DNA of 64,000 nucleotides from Gnetum montanum (Eukaryota > Streptophyta > Gnetopsida > Gnetales > Gnetaceae). The stretch covers positions 1-64,000 of the forward strand of contig MNCI01003010.1 in NCBI GenBank assembly GCA_015680685.1, given 5' to 3'. Positions 1-13,034 of this stretch are shown here, piece by piece. The notes under the pieces were generated by a model. The model ran no database searches, was not told where the DNA came from, and saw nothing but the letters and a program-made list of their open reading frames with translations. The position numbers were made by a program, and so were the translations under genes. Within the stretch, counting starts at the first letter, position 1. The number at the start of each line of letters is the position of its first letter.

Positions 1-2400
1 GGCTAGATGGATTAAGTATTTAATTATTAATTTAATCTTTAATTTACCAAAGTTGTTGGAAGGGTTAAATTCTTAAAAATTAATGATTTAATAGCATGTT
101 ATATCTTAACCCTTTGGGGGAGTTAGGAAAAGTTTTGAAAAATTATCATCAAAACCTTAAGGTTTGCTACCCCCATGACTAAGAGGTTACCTCTAGTAAC
201 TAAAGGATCAAAGAATGGAATGATTCAAAAAAATGGTGCAAGAGTTATAGGCTTGAGAAGGTTCTAGGCTCTAAAATTTACAAGAAACTCCTTGGGCATT
301 ATGGACCAAATGTGAAAAATTCAAAGTGTTCACTAGTATCTATACTATTTTTGTGTTGTGTCGACAGGGCCTCATTAATGTGGTTGACTAGGTCAACGAG
401 GCTTGGTCAACATAATTTTTAGCCACCATTGACCAAGTCAAAAATTGAAAATTACAAAGAGATTTTGAATGAAATTAGGGTCAAATGAAAGCCCAAACAA
501 CCACAAACATGATGAAAATATGAGAAGAGGGTGTTGAAGTCCCAAAATTGTTTAAAAAATTAAGAAAAATGGAGAAAAAGGGTGGAGAATTAGAGTTGAA
601 GAAGCATAGCGTGGTTTGCACAATGGAATATGTGAAAGATAGGATTGTAGCAATGTCGAAGGTAAGGGACTCAACTAACCAAAACAAGAGATATGCAAGC
701 GGGTCCTTCCCATAGTAGGAACATGCCCTTTTTGCCCTTACATAACCCCAACTAAGAAGTCCATGGGCCCCACAATTGATTAATGGTCATGAAATGTTAA
801 GAACCAACCAAAAAGAATCTATCCAAGAATTCCAACACATTAGATGAAGACATCAAACATAACATAGAAACTAGCAATGAGGTGAGTAATGGTAGCATTG
901 ATGGATGACTGAGAAGGTGGAATAGATCCCAAATTGTGGTTGTAAGAAGTCCCTTGTGGAATATGTGTTTAAAATAACCTAAGAAGATCCATCCTTAGTG
1001 TAGACCAAACCCAACCTCTTTCAGTGACTTTGCATTGCCAATCCAAAATTGATCCACCCCCTTGAGACACAAGAGTGCTTTTACAAAATAACCACTATTC
1101 CATAAAGAGAGGAAAAGAGAAGTAGGAAGTGTGAGATAGAGGTCCTTCATTAGAGGAAACCTTCAACCATGGGTAACATGTCTTTCTAGTCCCATAACCA
1201 ATTCTTGTAGCCTATTTATTTATCTAAGGGGTGTGCTTTGAATTCCCATCATGTTGTTTTCTTTTGTTATTTTTTTTTGAATTTTTAGATGGAAACCACA
1301 TCATGCAAAGACTTTATTTGACTTCCTATTAGTGGTTAGAATGGAATGATAAGAAGTTCATGAAAACACCCAAGCACTCAAGTAAGTAGAAGAGTACAGA
1401 GAGTATTGAGTCCCATTAAAGTCGCACCACTACAAATCTTTGAATCCTTCCCAATTTTGGAAGCACCAAGGTCACCAATTGATTAAAATTTTCTTTAATG
1501 AAAGGGACCTCAAACTTCCAAACTATAGAGTTTATTGGATGTGCAAATGACATGGACTTGCTACTTATTCCATGAAAAAAAAACCATGTCACAATCATCA
1601 GACAATAGAATTCAAAAATAGAAACCAGACATTGACAATCACAACATTAAGCATAAACCATCATTAGTAAAAAAACAACACTAACAATGTGTCCTATGGT
1701 AATAAAGTACTTTTATTAGTAGAAATAATGAAAATTCACATAAAAATAAAATAAAGTAAAAAATATATATATAAAGGTGGAAACTAATCAAGAAAGGTAA
1801 AACATACTAACAATGTTGTAAAATAAAAAATTGAGAAAGTCAATAGAATGAAATACCAATGAAAAATGTGAAAATAAAAAAAGTGTAAAATAAAAAGGTG
1901 TAAAAAAAAGTAAAATATTGAAGAGTCATGTGAATGGTTAGCATGGATGGTCATCTCCCCCATGACTATGTTAAAAGGAGGAGATTTGAAAAATAGAGTG
2001 TGGTTGTTCATCTATTGAGGTGGTAGTTGCACTGGCTTGTCTTGTTTCTAGGAAAGGTTTTAGTTGTTGGATTTTAACCAACTACTTTTTATTTGGGCTT
2101 TCAGGCTTGTAGATTAACATGGCCCCAAAGGGAAAGATTTGATCAATTATGTTTTAAACTTTGTCTTCTAGGGTACGTGTGTAGGGTTCTAGTAGAGAAC
2201 ATTACCTCCTAGTTGAAATTTCACTTTCCATATTTTGAGGTCATGATGTTGCTTATTGAATGCCTTGTGCATCTCATTAAAAGATAAGACCACCAATCAG
2301 TTTTCATCTAGCATGTTGAGGTTGATCAGTCTTTCTTTTATGCTAGACTTAGGTCAAGATTCAAATCATAGGCTGTTGAGAGTGTATGGAGCTTAGATTG
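1..2400. other. AT-rich DNA, nothing recognised
   Basis: No reading frame longer than about 75 codons looks like protein. Simple A/T runs are common, for example around 1740-1920. It may be the 3' noncoding part of the minus-strand gypsy element whose integrase relic follows at 2401-3480, since a purine-rich stretch on the minus strand near 1950 would suit a polypurine tract, but no LTR end could be set. Confidence 0.5.
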
Positions 2401-3480
2401 AATTGGGAGCATTGGAAGTTTTGCATACATTAGCTTGTAGGGAGAATAACCAATAAAAAGTTTCCATGTTGAGAGGTAGGCCCATAGGGCATCATTGAGT
2501 TTTGATCTCTAGTTTTTCCTATATTTGCTTATGGCCCTTGTTAAGATCTTTGTGATCTCCCTATTAGTTACCTCGGCTTGACTGTTGGCTTGGGGAGTGA
2601 TAGGGTGTTGTTAATTTATGTTCAACCCCCAAGAGTTGTATCAACTTTATAAAAGTGACACCTATAAAATGAGTTTCAATGTTAGAAATTAGTGCACGTG
2701 GCACCCCAAACCTATTTACAACATTTTGTCGTAAACATCTAACAGTAGTGGATGATGTATAGTTAACAACAATTGCTACTTCTTTCCATTTTGTGTACTC
2801 TTTGACTACTAAAATGATATACGTCTTTCTATTGAACATGGAAGTGATGGGATCCATGAAGTTAATGCTTCATATGTCAAAGGGCTCCAATGGCTGAATC
2901 CACTGTTGAGGACCTTCCATTTGAGTGGTCATCCCACCATCCTGTTGATAATGTTCACAAGATCAGGCAAACTAGTGGGCATCCATAAAGATTTTAGACC
3001 AATAGTATCCTACCATCAAGACTTTTATGGTTGTGCATCTTCTTGCATAGTGGCCTCCACAAGGTCCTTCATGAGCATCTTGGAGAATGTGCAATTGATC
3101 TTCATCAAGGACATACCAATGAATTAGGTCATTGAATCACACTTTGTAGAGGTATCCATTGATTTCCATGAAGTATTTCACCTGATAAAGAAATTATTGC
3201 TCCTTTCTAAAGTCAAGATCTTATGGAATCTTCTGAGTAAGAAGATAGGTGAGGATGCCATTATACCATGTTGTTTCTACGAGCACTTGGTTATTTATTG
3301 CTCCTATAAAGAGGAGTTCATTTGGAAACTGATTATACAGAGGGCTCTCCTCCTTTTATGATCCCATATTAGGTAAGAGAGATTATCAGTGATCACATTA
3401 TTGATTCCTTTTCAATCTACCATCATGAGATCGAATTCCTACAAGATCATGAGCTACTGTATGATACGGAGGTTCACTAT
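2401..3480 (-). pseudogene. Ty3/gypsy integrase remnant, different lineage
   Basis: Reading the minus strand downward from about 3330, one frame broken by stops gives the linker before integrase (WYNGILTYLL), the zinc-binding start (HEGPCGGHYARR then GYYW near 3030-3090), the core with INFMDPI and YTKW, RFGVPRALIS where the second catalytic Asp should be, and after a frame change QAEVTNREI with the catalytic Glu near 2570. The end NDALWAY...GYSPYKLMYAKL lies near 2420-2490. The wording resembles Athila-type rather than the Tat-type integrases elsewhere in the window. The second Asp reads as Asn (SNIETHF), and several stops are present, so it is dead. The relic ends abruptly at the RT-A LTR, which must have inserted into it. 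Lineage is inferred by eye. Confidence 0.75.
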
Positions 3481-5130
3481 TGAAACACCACTAATTTCAG
3501 CCTAACACTTTGAAGCGAGAACAAGTTAGAACCTTTTTAGCTTTTGGGAGGAAAAAATTTGACTAAGGCATGGAACTCACGCTAGCTTGTCAAGCCAGCT
3601 TACTCATGCCAGCTTGTCTTGGGAACTGACGCTAGCTTGCCCTGGGCACTCATGCTGGCTCCACTTCAAGTTTTGGCATTCAGGAGTTCAAATTTTGAGG
3701 ACAAATGACACAAATTTTCTCACTCATGTTGTAGTCACGCTGAGGTCACGCTGGTAGCATGAGTGCAGCGTGAGAAACTGTGAGAGCCTTAAAACTGAGT
3801 TAAAATGACTTGATTTTAGGGTGCAAGTAATCCTCAGGGTTCACTATTGACAACTTCAAGTTCCAACCTCCAAAATTCTAGATTTTAGGTTCAAAATTGC
3901 AAGTTTTTGCAGCTCAAGTTGTGATCACATTGCACTCATGCTGGTAGCATGAGTCCAATGTGAGCTACCAAAAGTGGCCTAAATCAAGGCATATCAAGCT
4001 CAATTTTTGACTACAGATCACTCTTAAGGTAAACCACAGTTAGGAAATTTCTATACTCAAGAAATCGGCTTCAAAAATCAAAATTTGTGGTGAAATATGT
4101 CATTTTTAACTCACTCACGTTGAGGTCATGCTAACAATGTTAGTACTGATCACGGTCGAAAGCATACCAAACTCATGCTGAGGACACGCCAAGACAAAAT
4201 CAACTCACACTAGAAGCCCTGGTAAGATAGAGATGCCTCAAATAGCCACAAAACCACTTGAATCGACATCTTGCAGTAGTCAATTCAAGGATCAACAAGT
4301 TTCAAGTGAGCCAGAGATGATCTATCTTGTTGTACATTATCATTTTCATTGTAAATGTTCATCATTTGTGAGCTCATCAAGCTCTTATGCTCTAAATTGT
4401 ATGTTCTTCCATGAGCATAAGCTAGCTTGAGTAAGCTAACACACCCTGTAAGATACAGTGCATCTAGTCAAAGAATGTAGCTTGCCTACACGTCCAATTC
4501 ACACACAGTTATCCATCAAACACATGTCACTTGATTCATTTTCCTCTCATTTCTCAACTATTGATTCCACCCATGACCTCCACACCCAAGCCTAGCCGAA
4601 CCTTCACATAAATAAGGTTGGCAATTTTGAAGGTTAACGGCTTGGAAAACATAGACTAGCAAACTTTTGGATGCTCAAGCACACTAACTCCTAGCATCCA
4701 AGCACCTGTAAGCACATCACCCCGGGGCTTAGCACTTGACTTGCCATCCATATGTGCAGCTATGCTTTGACCAGTGCACATTCATTCTAAGTAATAAAAT
4801 ACAGTTCATTTTAACTTCCATTATATTATTTACTTTTTTTTACATTCAGTTTACATTTTTTTTTGCAATACTATTCTGTACACGATTTTTTTGCATTTTA
4901 TGCATCACTGTTTACATTTCAAACATTAGTTACAATAACCCCAGTGCAACCCATAGCTTAGGTTTGGGGAAGTCCTTGGTTGATTTGTGTGCAGACCATC
5001 CATGACACTTTGCCTTTGTTTTCTTTTCTAGCTTTTCCTCATGCTAAGGTAAGGTCAGCTGTGTCTATCCAACGATCTTTCGGTGTTTTCTTTCCCTTCT
5101 AGCCTTACACTGACGATTTCGATCAGTACA
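3481..5130 (+). repeat. RT-A 5' LTR
   Basis: The LTR begins TGAAACACC and ends GTACA, the same ends as the other LTRs here, and is followed six bases later by a primer site. It is about 1,650 bases long. Bases 3565-4215 are scattered with CTCACGCTG and its reverse complement, often as inverted pairs (for example near 3735-3770), the RT-A version of the ACGCT motif. No second copy is in the window, so the limits rest on the termini and the primer site. Confidence 0.8.
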
Positions 5131-5136
5131 ATAAAT

Positions 5137-5155
5137 TGGTGCTAGAAGAAGGACC
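5137..5155 (+). other. RT-A primer binding site
   Basis: TGGTGCTAGAAGAAGGACC begins with TGG, lies six bases after the LTR end, and matches the equivalent site in RT-C, RT-D and RT-E with few changes. The priming tRNA was not identified. RT-B is inserted immediately after this site. Confidence 0.8.
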
Positions 5156-5156
5156 T

Positions 5157-5856
5157 TAAAACACCATGAAATTTTGAGACCTCAATGGTTCAGAAAAAAA
5201 TTTCTCTTGGTTAGGAAAATTTTTCTCTAGGGGAAATTTTCTTTCGTTGGCAATCGTTGACAATTTGTTAGCGAAGATTGGAAAGAGAACAAGAGAGGAT
5301 CAGCAATCGAAAGAACACGGAAGACGACAGATAAGAGTTTTTGATCAAGAACTTTCAATTAGTGGACATTCTACTTCGGGTCTGACTCCCTTGCATCCAG
5401 ATTGGCTAGAACAAGGTAGATCTACCTTTGCTTGTTTCATCTTTGAATAGCTTTCCTATTCTTGACATGTGCTTCATCTAAATCGAAGTCTGCCTACAAT
5501 CATTGTATCAAATATATTTATTTATAAGCTAAATCCTAGATCTTGGGGTTGCATATCCTCTAAATTTAATCTATTGCATCTTATCTACATAGATTCTGCA
5601 ATTACTTCGAATCGTTTATATCGTTCTCGTTGCCTTCAAGATTACCAATATCATATCTCCTCATCAAAATCGTTATCTTGTAATCTAGTTATCACAAAAT
5701 TTACTAATTAAGTAAGTCCCTGTCTGATCGACAAGACCATTCAGGGCACCTCAGATTCATTTTCTCTAGCACAACCCTTGCACGGATCCAAGGTTGGAAC
5801 TGTGTACATGGAACTTTGTTCGGTATTTCCAGCGACCGACGTTTTTTGTCGTTACA
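5157..5856 (+). repeat. RT-B 5' LTR, internally deleted
   Basis: It starts TAAAACACC (TG changed to TA) and ends GTTACA. It aligns with the 3' LTR at 37613-38831, but about 520 bases present there (about 37650-38170, containing the ACGC motifs and the TATA box) are absent here: the sequence passes directly from GGTTCAG to AAAAAAATTTCTC near 5193. The copy therefore has no core promoter. Confidence 0.85.
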
Positions 5857-5985
5857 GTTTTCTAAAATCTCTAAAATTTCTAAAAAAAAGGAAAAAATAA
5901 AAAATAAAAAATAAAATATCTAAAATTTCTAAAATCTCCAAAATTTCTAAAATTTCTAAAATCTCTAAAATCTCTAAAATTTCTA
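5857..5985 (+). repeat. TCTAAAATT short tandem repeat replacing the RT-B leader
   Basis: Eight- to nine-base units (TCTAAAATT or TCTAAAATC) interrupted by A-rich sequence fill the space between LTR and gag. Other elements have a primer site and a leader of 400-800 bases here. No primer site is visible. Confidence 0.85.
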
Positions 5986-5987
5986 TT

Positions 5988-8734
5988 TTGCCACCCAGTG
6001 TGGCTCCTCCTGTTGTTCCAAAAATGACCTCTTCGTCTATGGGTTTAGATCAAACCTTCCAACTTATTCAAACCCTTATTGAGGAAGTTAAATGCCTCAA
6101 GGTTGTCGATTCCAACATAATACAGGTCATGGATTTTTACCATGATGATCCTATTAGTCCGACAGTGCCTGTTTTGTTGTTACCTTCTGGGATGCCACTC
6201 CCCCATTTTACAAAATACAATGGGGAAAGCAATCCCAACGCTTATTTAGTCACTTTTAGGTCAGAGTCATTATTGCAACAATGACCACACATCATCATCC
6301 GTGTCTTTGCTATGTCCCTAACGGGTAAAGCTTTAGACTGGTATCGAGCACTCCCACGTTCTTCCATCTCAACTTTGGAAAAGCTATTAACTCAGTTCGT
6401 GACTCGCTTCAAGTACAACCTGAAACTAGAAGTCACACTGGATCAGCTCATGGGAGTCAAGTAAGACCCACTCGAGCCAGTCCAAAAGTTTATACAGTGG
6501 TGGAGTTCCACCTTGAATGAAATCCGTGAACCTATCACGGAGGCTCATCTATTGGCAACTTTTAACGGGGCAGTTAATGAATTTATCAAGTCGAAACTGT
6601 ATTATCTCACTCCCCGCTCCCTCAGCCAAGCCTTTGCTAAGATTAAGAGCATTCAAGACGCGGTAGAGGCTAGCAAGGACCCATCATATGTGGTCTACAA
6701 AAATGGCCACAACAAGGGTAAACACAAGGGCAAAGCTACGACAACGACAGTAGCAGCGGTTGCTGAGGGGGCCAAGAAGAAAACAACAATAAGAAAGTAT
6801 CTATGGAGCCTGCTAAGCCCACAACTAGCTCAAATAGCACTGATCAAGAAAATCCATCCACCCCTGAAGCACCTCCACAGCTGAAGCTTAATTTTGAGCG
6901 TAAAGACTGTTCAAAATACACGACTCTACTTGTAAAGCCTTCAAAACTTCTAAAGGAATTGCTGGGAACTAGCCATATTCAACATAAGAAGGTATCTGAG
7001 GAGGGTCTGAAATGCCACAGACGGCATTGTGAGTTGCTCAAGAATCCCTCCTTGGCTTTACCAGATGAACCGCTAGTTCCCAAAAACTTTAGGCTGGATC
7101 ATTTCTGTGACTATCACCAGCTATGTGGTCACGACATGGATTACTGTTGGGCATTGAAAGATGACATCCAACACATGATCGATCAAGGTAAACTAATCTT
7201 AGATAGGAGTAGTCCGATCCGTCCAGAGAATCAATCCATGCATGTGTACCAAGACCCGCTAAACACAAATAACACAGGGTATACTATCAATGTAGTAGGT
7301 ATGGAAGGCGATGGCCAAGCACAGCCAAAACAACCTTTTGTGCTATGTGTACCTCCTCTCCTATCTTAGAAGACAAGCCCGTCGACATCAATGGGCACGG
7401 TTCAGTGACAACCCTTCGTTCTCTGGGTTCCATCTACTACCGTCATCCCGCAACTCACTATCGATAAAGCCATGGCCCAGCCCGTGCCCACAGCTAAGGC
7501 ACCCTTTATCATCAAGGTGCTAAAATTGTTAGTTGCTCCTACTACACAGGGGCAACCCTCTAAGTCAACGCTCCAATCACAACCTAACAGGAAAGGAGAA
7601 GGGTGTATGATAGCTGATACAGCCAAGGACCATCTTACGCTGGGGTTTCCCAAGCCTAAGCCCCTCACATCGGTGCCCTTGGCCCCACCCTCAAAAAAAG
7701 GCGATGCTACACAAACCCAACCATCTCCTCCCAACCCAAGAAAACATAGCCCTCAACCAGAAACTATTCTTCCCCAAGAGATTCGTCTTCTAGGATGAAT
7801 GGAAGAAGAGAAGGGTGATAAACAACCAGACCATGGATGTGATCTCCTCGATGCTTTTATGCAAGTTAAGCAGGCTTTGAAACAAAAAAATACAACTTTG
7901 AGCCTTTATGACTTGTTGATGATGTCACAAAAGCATTGTGAGGCCATGGCTCACATGTTAACGTCCATATCCGTGGACGAGAGCCTACCAGCAGAAGAAG
8001 AGGCGATCTACTCCGTCATGCTTCCCCTCACTGCTGAACAACTTAGGCCTTCTCTACTAACTTTTCATGATGAATCCATTAAAGATGATCCAGAAAAGGG
8101 TCAAGTGACAATAGTGCCCATGTTCATACCTATCCAGGTCAGCCAATATCAAATTTGGAGAGTACACGTAGATGATGGGGCAGCTACCAATGTCATTCCA
8201 TACCCCATAGTGGATAACTTGGGCTTGATCGACCAGATTAGTCCCACAACAACATCATGCTTAAAGTTATTTAATGGGGCACAAGTGCAAGTCAAATGCA
8301 CAGTACGCATTAACTTCGTAGCAGGGGACCAATTTCCCACAAACACAGTGTTTATCATCATTGAGGAGATGCCTGGTTTCAACTTAATCTTGGGGAGGTC
8401 CTAGTTGGCTCAACTAAGGGTAGTTTCATCACCCATCCATCAAGAGATCCATTTGCCCTATGCAAGAGGGGAAGTGATCATCCATGGCGATAAGATGATC
8501 CCTCAGGCTGTTAATAACATAGAAGTAACACAGGGTTCGGAAATCAAAATCCCCAAGGATCAATCTCCTGTCCCAATACTTGAACAGGCCAAAATAGTAA
8601 CTGATGACAGCTTGATCTGGGCTGAACTACCTTTTTAGGAAAAAGATGGTGGCATAGAGGAGTGGAGTAATAAACCTCCTCGTCCATACACATCACCAAA
8701 ACAAAAAACAATTAAGAAGCAACTGCAGAGCTAG
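5988..8734 (+). pseudogene. gag-pro: RT-B gag-pro
   Basis: This is the capsid and protease gene. The capsid region (about 6190-6620) contains LTKYNGE-like, MSLTGKALDWYRALP and LNEIREPI motifs of the plant Retrotrans_gag domain. A zinc knuckle of form CX2HX4HX4C (CDYHQLCGHDMDYC) lies near 7106-7150. The protease has VDDGAATNV near 8170 and LILGR...LAQL near 8390, followed by HQEIHLPY. One frameshift near 6800 and several stops (for example at the Trp of LGRPW) inactivate it. Compared with RT-C it lacks roughly the first 350 codons, so the visible ATG at 5988 is probably not the native start. It ends with KKQLQS and TAG, matching the ends of the other copies. Confidence 0.9.
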
Positions 8735-8839
8735 TGAATGAACATGTTAGCGTGACATGTCACGTTAGTCCACGTCGTTGACTGTTACGCAATTTACGCT
8801 CTCTCTTTTTGCATTGTCCTTATTATGCTTCTTTCATAT

Positions 8840-9075
8840 GCATCATGGCTCGAAATAGCCTTAAATTAGTTGCCGCCCGCTACGGCCTAAAACTAGCAAA
8901 TCTAATTTACCCCTTTATGCTTATGATGATCTGGCCCGAAATGGCCTTAAATTAGTTGCGGCCTGCTATGGCCTAAAACTAGTAATTTTCTTTATCCTTT
9001 TACGCTTACGATGGCTCGGCCCGAAATGGCCTTAAACTATTAACAGCTTGTAGTGGCCTAAAACGTATAATCCTT
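8840..9075 (+). repeat. TAAACT array after RT-B pro
   Basis: Six or so copies of GGCCTTAAACTAG-like units, paired into a longer unit of about 90 bases that repeats nearly three times (CCCGAAATGGCCTTAAAT then CTATGGCCTAAAACTAG). Equivalent arrays follow pro in RT-A, RT-C and RT-D. Confidence 0.8.
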
Positions 9076-9201
9076 CTAACGATATGATTCATTTTCAAAA
9101 AAATAAAATCTTTATATTACATAGATTATATCGCTTAAATTAACGAACATTGTCCTTTTACTCCACTCCATTGTAATAAAAGATTGGCCAATGTAACCAC
9201 C

Positions 9202-12200
9202 TCACACGTTGCTGCTATTACCACCACCACCTGTGTCATCCAACTCCACCTCTACCTCATGAAAATCATCCTTGTAGGGACCTTCTTCATGTGGTGTCTC
9301 TTCGTGGGGGCAGTCCTCTCTGCGGGACTCTGCCTCACAGGATTTCTTAGCACGAGTTTGATCATCTTCATTATGCTTTTCCTCATGGAGATCCTCTTCA
9401 TGGGGACCATCATCTCCATTACCTTCCCCTCGTGAAGACCCTCTTCGCGGGGACCATCATCTCCATTACGCTCATCCGCATGAAGGTCCTCCTCATGCCG
9501 ATCCTACGATTTGACATGACACGCATGTTAGCATTTCCACAGAGACTACGCATAACAAGAATGCGATAGTCCTACAAATTACCTATGATGGTCCCGTGTC
9601 AGCTAAGAAAGGAATCTATTCCAAACCAACCCACAGGCGTTGCATGATCTCGTCCTTGGTAAGCTTAGACCAAATGCCATCTCCTAGATCAATTCTAGCC
9701 TTAACCTTCCCCTTCTCCATAGGAGTCTATTGGGGTAGTTCAAGGAAGAAGGAAGGGACAGTGGTCTCCCTGCTAGGGAGAGTTATTTCTCTCTCTGGGG
9801 AGGTGCTTACTATCACTTGCTCCTGAAACTTTTCGTATGCTCTAGAAGTATCGATGACATCAAGGAATAGCCGAAGGGATCGTGCTTCAACAATAGAATC
9901 CTTGTAATGTTGGCGGTAGGCAACACATTCTCGCTTATACACATGCTTATGGTCTTTCTGTGTCTGCCCCCATTCTTGGACCATTGCGATGAAATCCTTC
10001 TAGTCTTGGTTCTTTTGGTTCATTTGCATCTATTGCTCAATAAGCTCACGGTTGGCTTGGATGTTGTTTTTGAAGACTGTCCAATAACGGGCGTAGTCAA
10101 TTACAACTGTTTGCCAATTCTCATCGTTAGCCTCCCGAGCTAGCAGAAATTCATTTCTATACTCCAGGTCCTCAACCCTACCGGTTAAGAACATCTTTTT
10201 CTTTTCTGCTTTCTGCAACCTCTTCCAAAGATCTTTGTTGACATTTTGGCACTCCCATAAAGAGCGGGTCGAGCGTAACACACATTTACACATTTCATCA
10301 TAAAGGCCGCGTGGCACTTCGGTCAGCTCTGGTGAGGGTTCAGGGGTGGTGTCTAAGTCAATGAGCTCTTTGGGATTCCATTTGAGGTGAGATCTTGTAA
10401 CATAAAAATAGTAGTTAGACGCAACAAAATGATACAATATCGTAATGCCAACAATTCTTGCGTTATAACACTCACGTACCAATCTCAGGATCGATTCACT
10501 CTAGACATTTGATCATATCATTCACAATGCCTTCCATAAAGGCAAATTTATTAGAGGTCTCACCCCAATGCTGAGTTGGTGCTGCTAACAAAGACACGAC
10601 GCCAGCATTAGAAGTGCCTATTGCATGAACAAAAACAGGTTAAACATAGTACGGTAGGCATAAAGAATAATTGAGACATTATGATAATGCAAAACTCAAC
10701 TCAAAAAAACCTTCAAAGTAGTAATGTGAGGTATGCCCTCTAAGAAAAAGTCAACCTCACCAGTGACAAACTGCTCTGCTTTTCCTAGTTCATCCGAAAG
10801 GACTTCGGAATCCTCCACTTCCATCTCTTCTTCAAGCACAGGAACTTGTGTGCCACCTACATTACTAACAGGGGCCTCCTTTTCCAAAATTAGGGCCCCT
10901 TCTTCACACCATAAAACTATTGCCCTTGTTTCAGTTGTCAACTCCTCTACATTTTTCCCTTTTTCTACTAAAAAATAGTTAGTTGAAACACTTACAAACA
11001 CTACGCGATGTCACGTCTATACGCAGCATAATACATGTATAAACTAATTATGCATCTCTCTACTTACTAGCTGGGGGATCATTCTTGTGAAATTTAATTT
11101 GCAGCCTCTTTCCCTCTACGTTAGTTGGACCAGGAGCCTCCACGGTCGAACGATGTTTTTTCTGTTAGACTGATGAACTCACTCTTTCTTCTACCAGGCG
11201 TTTCCCCCTCGATACACTACCAGTGTAAGAAGAGAGTGCCCCACCCATGCTGTCCTGACCCCATGTACAAGGCACCACCAAATTCTTAGTCATGAGTGAA
11301 AGCGAATCCTTAATGCCTTCAGGGGGATCTTGCGATCAGGTGGTGCCAAAAACCTGAGAAATCCATGGTTTGGAAATCTGGTTATGATCTTGCTGCACCC
11401 AGATCCCATCCCTTTGAACCACCAGGAATTTAGCAAAACGCCGAAAGAAAGCTATAAAGAAGATGTAATGCACGTTGAAGCGGGACTCAAGCTTCTTGCA
11501 AAGCTTGACCATTTTAGCCTGCAAGCCTTCAGTGAAGTAGCTAGCCCAATTATACCGTGTTCCCTCCTCCATGACCTTCCACATGATTCGAGCCTACTCT
11601 ATGGTAAGGATTCTTCCCTGGGAGAGCAACTTAGGAAAGGCACAAGCTTGGAAGAGGGGATAAATGGTATGAGCCACCTCCATCTCAATTTTATCAGCAA
11701 GGATTCCTTTCACTTTCTTTTTAACCCCTAGCCACTCCTCTATCTCCTTCTGGTGCTTAGAACTCCTCTTTGACTTTTCTTCTACTAGAAGGCCATCAGA
11801 GGGAACGCCAAAAAAGTCAATGAACAGTTGAGGGTCAATACGAAAACTTACACGCACGTTACTCACACGTATGTAAAGACACTTAGCTTCTTTGCTGAAA
11901 GAGTTAAATAGGGTTAACATGTCACCCCTAGTGACATCGGGGGTTACAGCCAAAAATAGCTCCATTAGTCCAACTTCCAGGAGGTTATTGGTTAAGATAG
12001 CTGGGGCCGCATTATGACTGAGCCAACATTGTGCTTCTTTTATATCACCATAACGAAACAAAAGACTATTCGCTTCATGCCCAGAGGCCATAACCGTGAC
12101 CTCCCATGATTCCCTAACTGTAAACATGAAACAAAGGTTTAGATAATATAGCAAAATAAAATGATTTTATACATTGTTTCCATCCCATAAGATTATAGAA

Positions 12201-13034
12201 TGAACCACCATAGTGTGATTTACCGAGTTCGAAAGGCAAAGGAAATGGTGGGATTTTCTCTTGCATGTCTGCGATAGTGAGAGGACAATCCAAAGTCCAC
12301 TCCTTATCCAGCCATCCGAGTCTTTTACACTTGGAGAAGAATTTGACATAGCGAGTAGGGTAATGTGGGATTTCAAATTCTAGCTATCCCATAACACCAG
12401 CATGTACATTGCTAATAGAGGTGAACTCCTTTATGGCTCTTTCGGCTATAGACAATGTATCTGTATCACCTTGGAGACCATCTTTATTGATGAAGAACCT
12501 ACATCACAGAATGTAGACAATTATTTATACTTGACACAAATTTAGACAATGGTTATCATATCATAACGTTGCGGAAACACTTACCCGCCTGCATAATACA
12601 CAATGCCAAGTGGATTCTAGAAGTAGGTTGTAATATGACAAGCCACAAACAGAGTGTTGTAGGCATGATAAAAATTAAACCTGGGCATATCCCAGATCCA
12701 AGAAAAATGCCTCAAACCCTTGGCACTCTGTTTGGGGTCTAGCACCTGCATGGTTTCGATTGAGCCATCCACTAAAAACATCAAGATGCTCTGTGTTGAT
12801 CCAATCAAGAGCATCTCTAAAATGGCGGCGGCTATCTCAGCTGGTAGATGCAACCAAATAATTATGCTGAAATTATGTAACAAAAACTACAAAAACTCCC
12901 ATGCACCTCTTCTGAACCAAACCACCTCCTCCTTTACACGAGCATGAGGAGGAGGAACATTGGCCACTGGGACATGCAAATAGCACAGAATGCCCATAAT
13001 TTCTAAGATGTTCAGGACGAGCTTTAGTGTAATC
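9202..13034 (-). pseudogene. RT-B antisense multi-exon gene, exons 2-8
   Basis: Minus-strand exons inferred from consensus borders and from homology to RT-C are 12585-13034, 12224-12498, 11067-12117, 10711-10967, 10480-10617, 9583-10393 and 9202-9503; exon 1 lies past RT-C near 32058. Exon 2 is 450 bases, as in RT-C, and resembles the FCP1/NIF fold (VWFRRGAWEFL, NTLFVACHITTYF). Exon 4 has the core (ELF..TPDV, FFGVPSDG, EIEEWLG, YPLFQA, RYNWASYF, ISKPWISQVF). Exon 6 is charged and helical-looking, with YARYW and WGQTQKDHKH. The last exon is acidic with repeats (HEEDLHADERNGDDGP) and ends at a stop at 9202-9204. In-frame stops occur in exons 2, 3, 4, 5 and 6. The function is unknown; nuclear location is inferred from basic patches. 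Confidence 0.75.

Noticed and set aside
2906-3127. Plus-strand ORF of 73 codons
   Set aside because: Shadow of the minus-strand integrase relic.
9596-11731. Plus-strand frames across the RT-B antisense gene
   Set aside because: Homology to RT-C is on the minus strand; plus frames are shadows.
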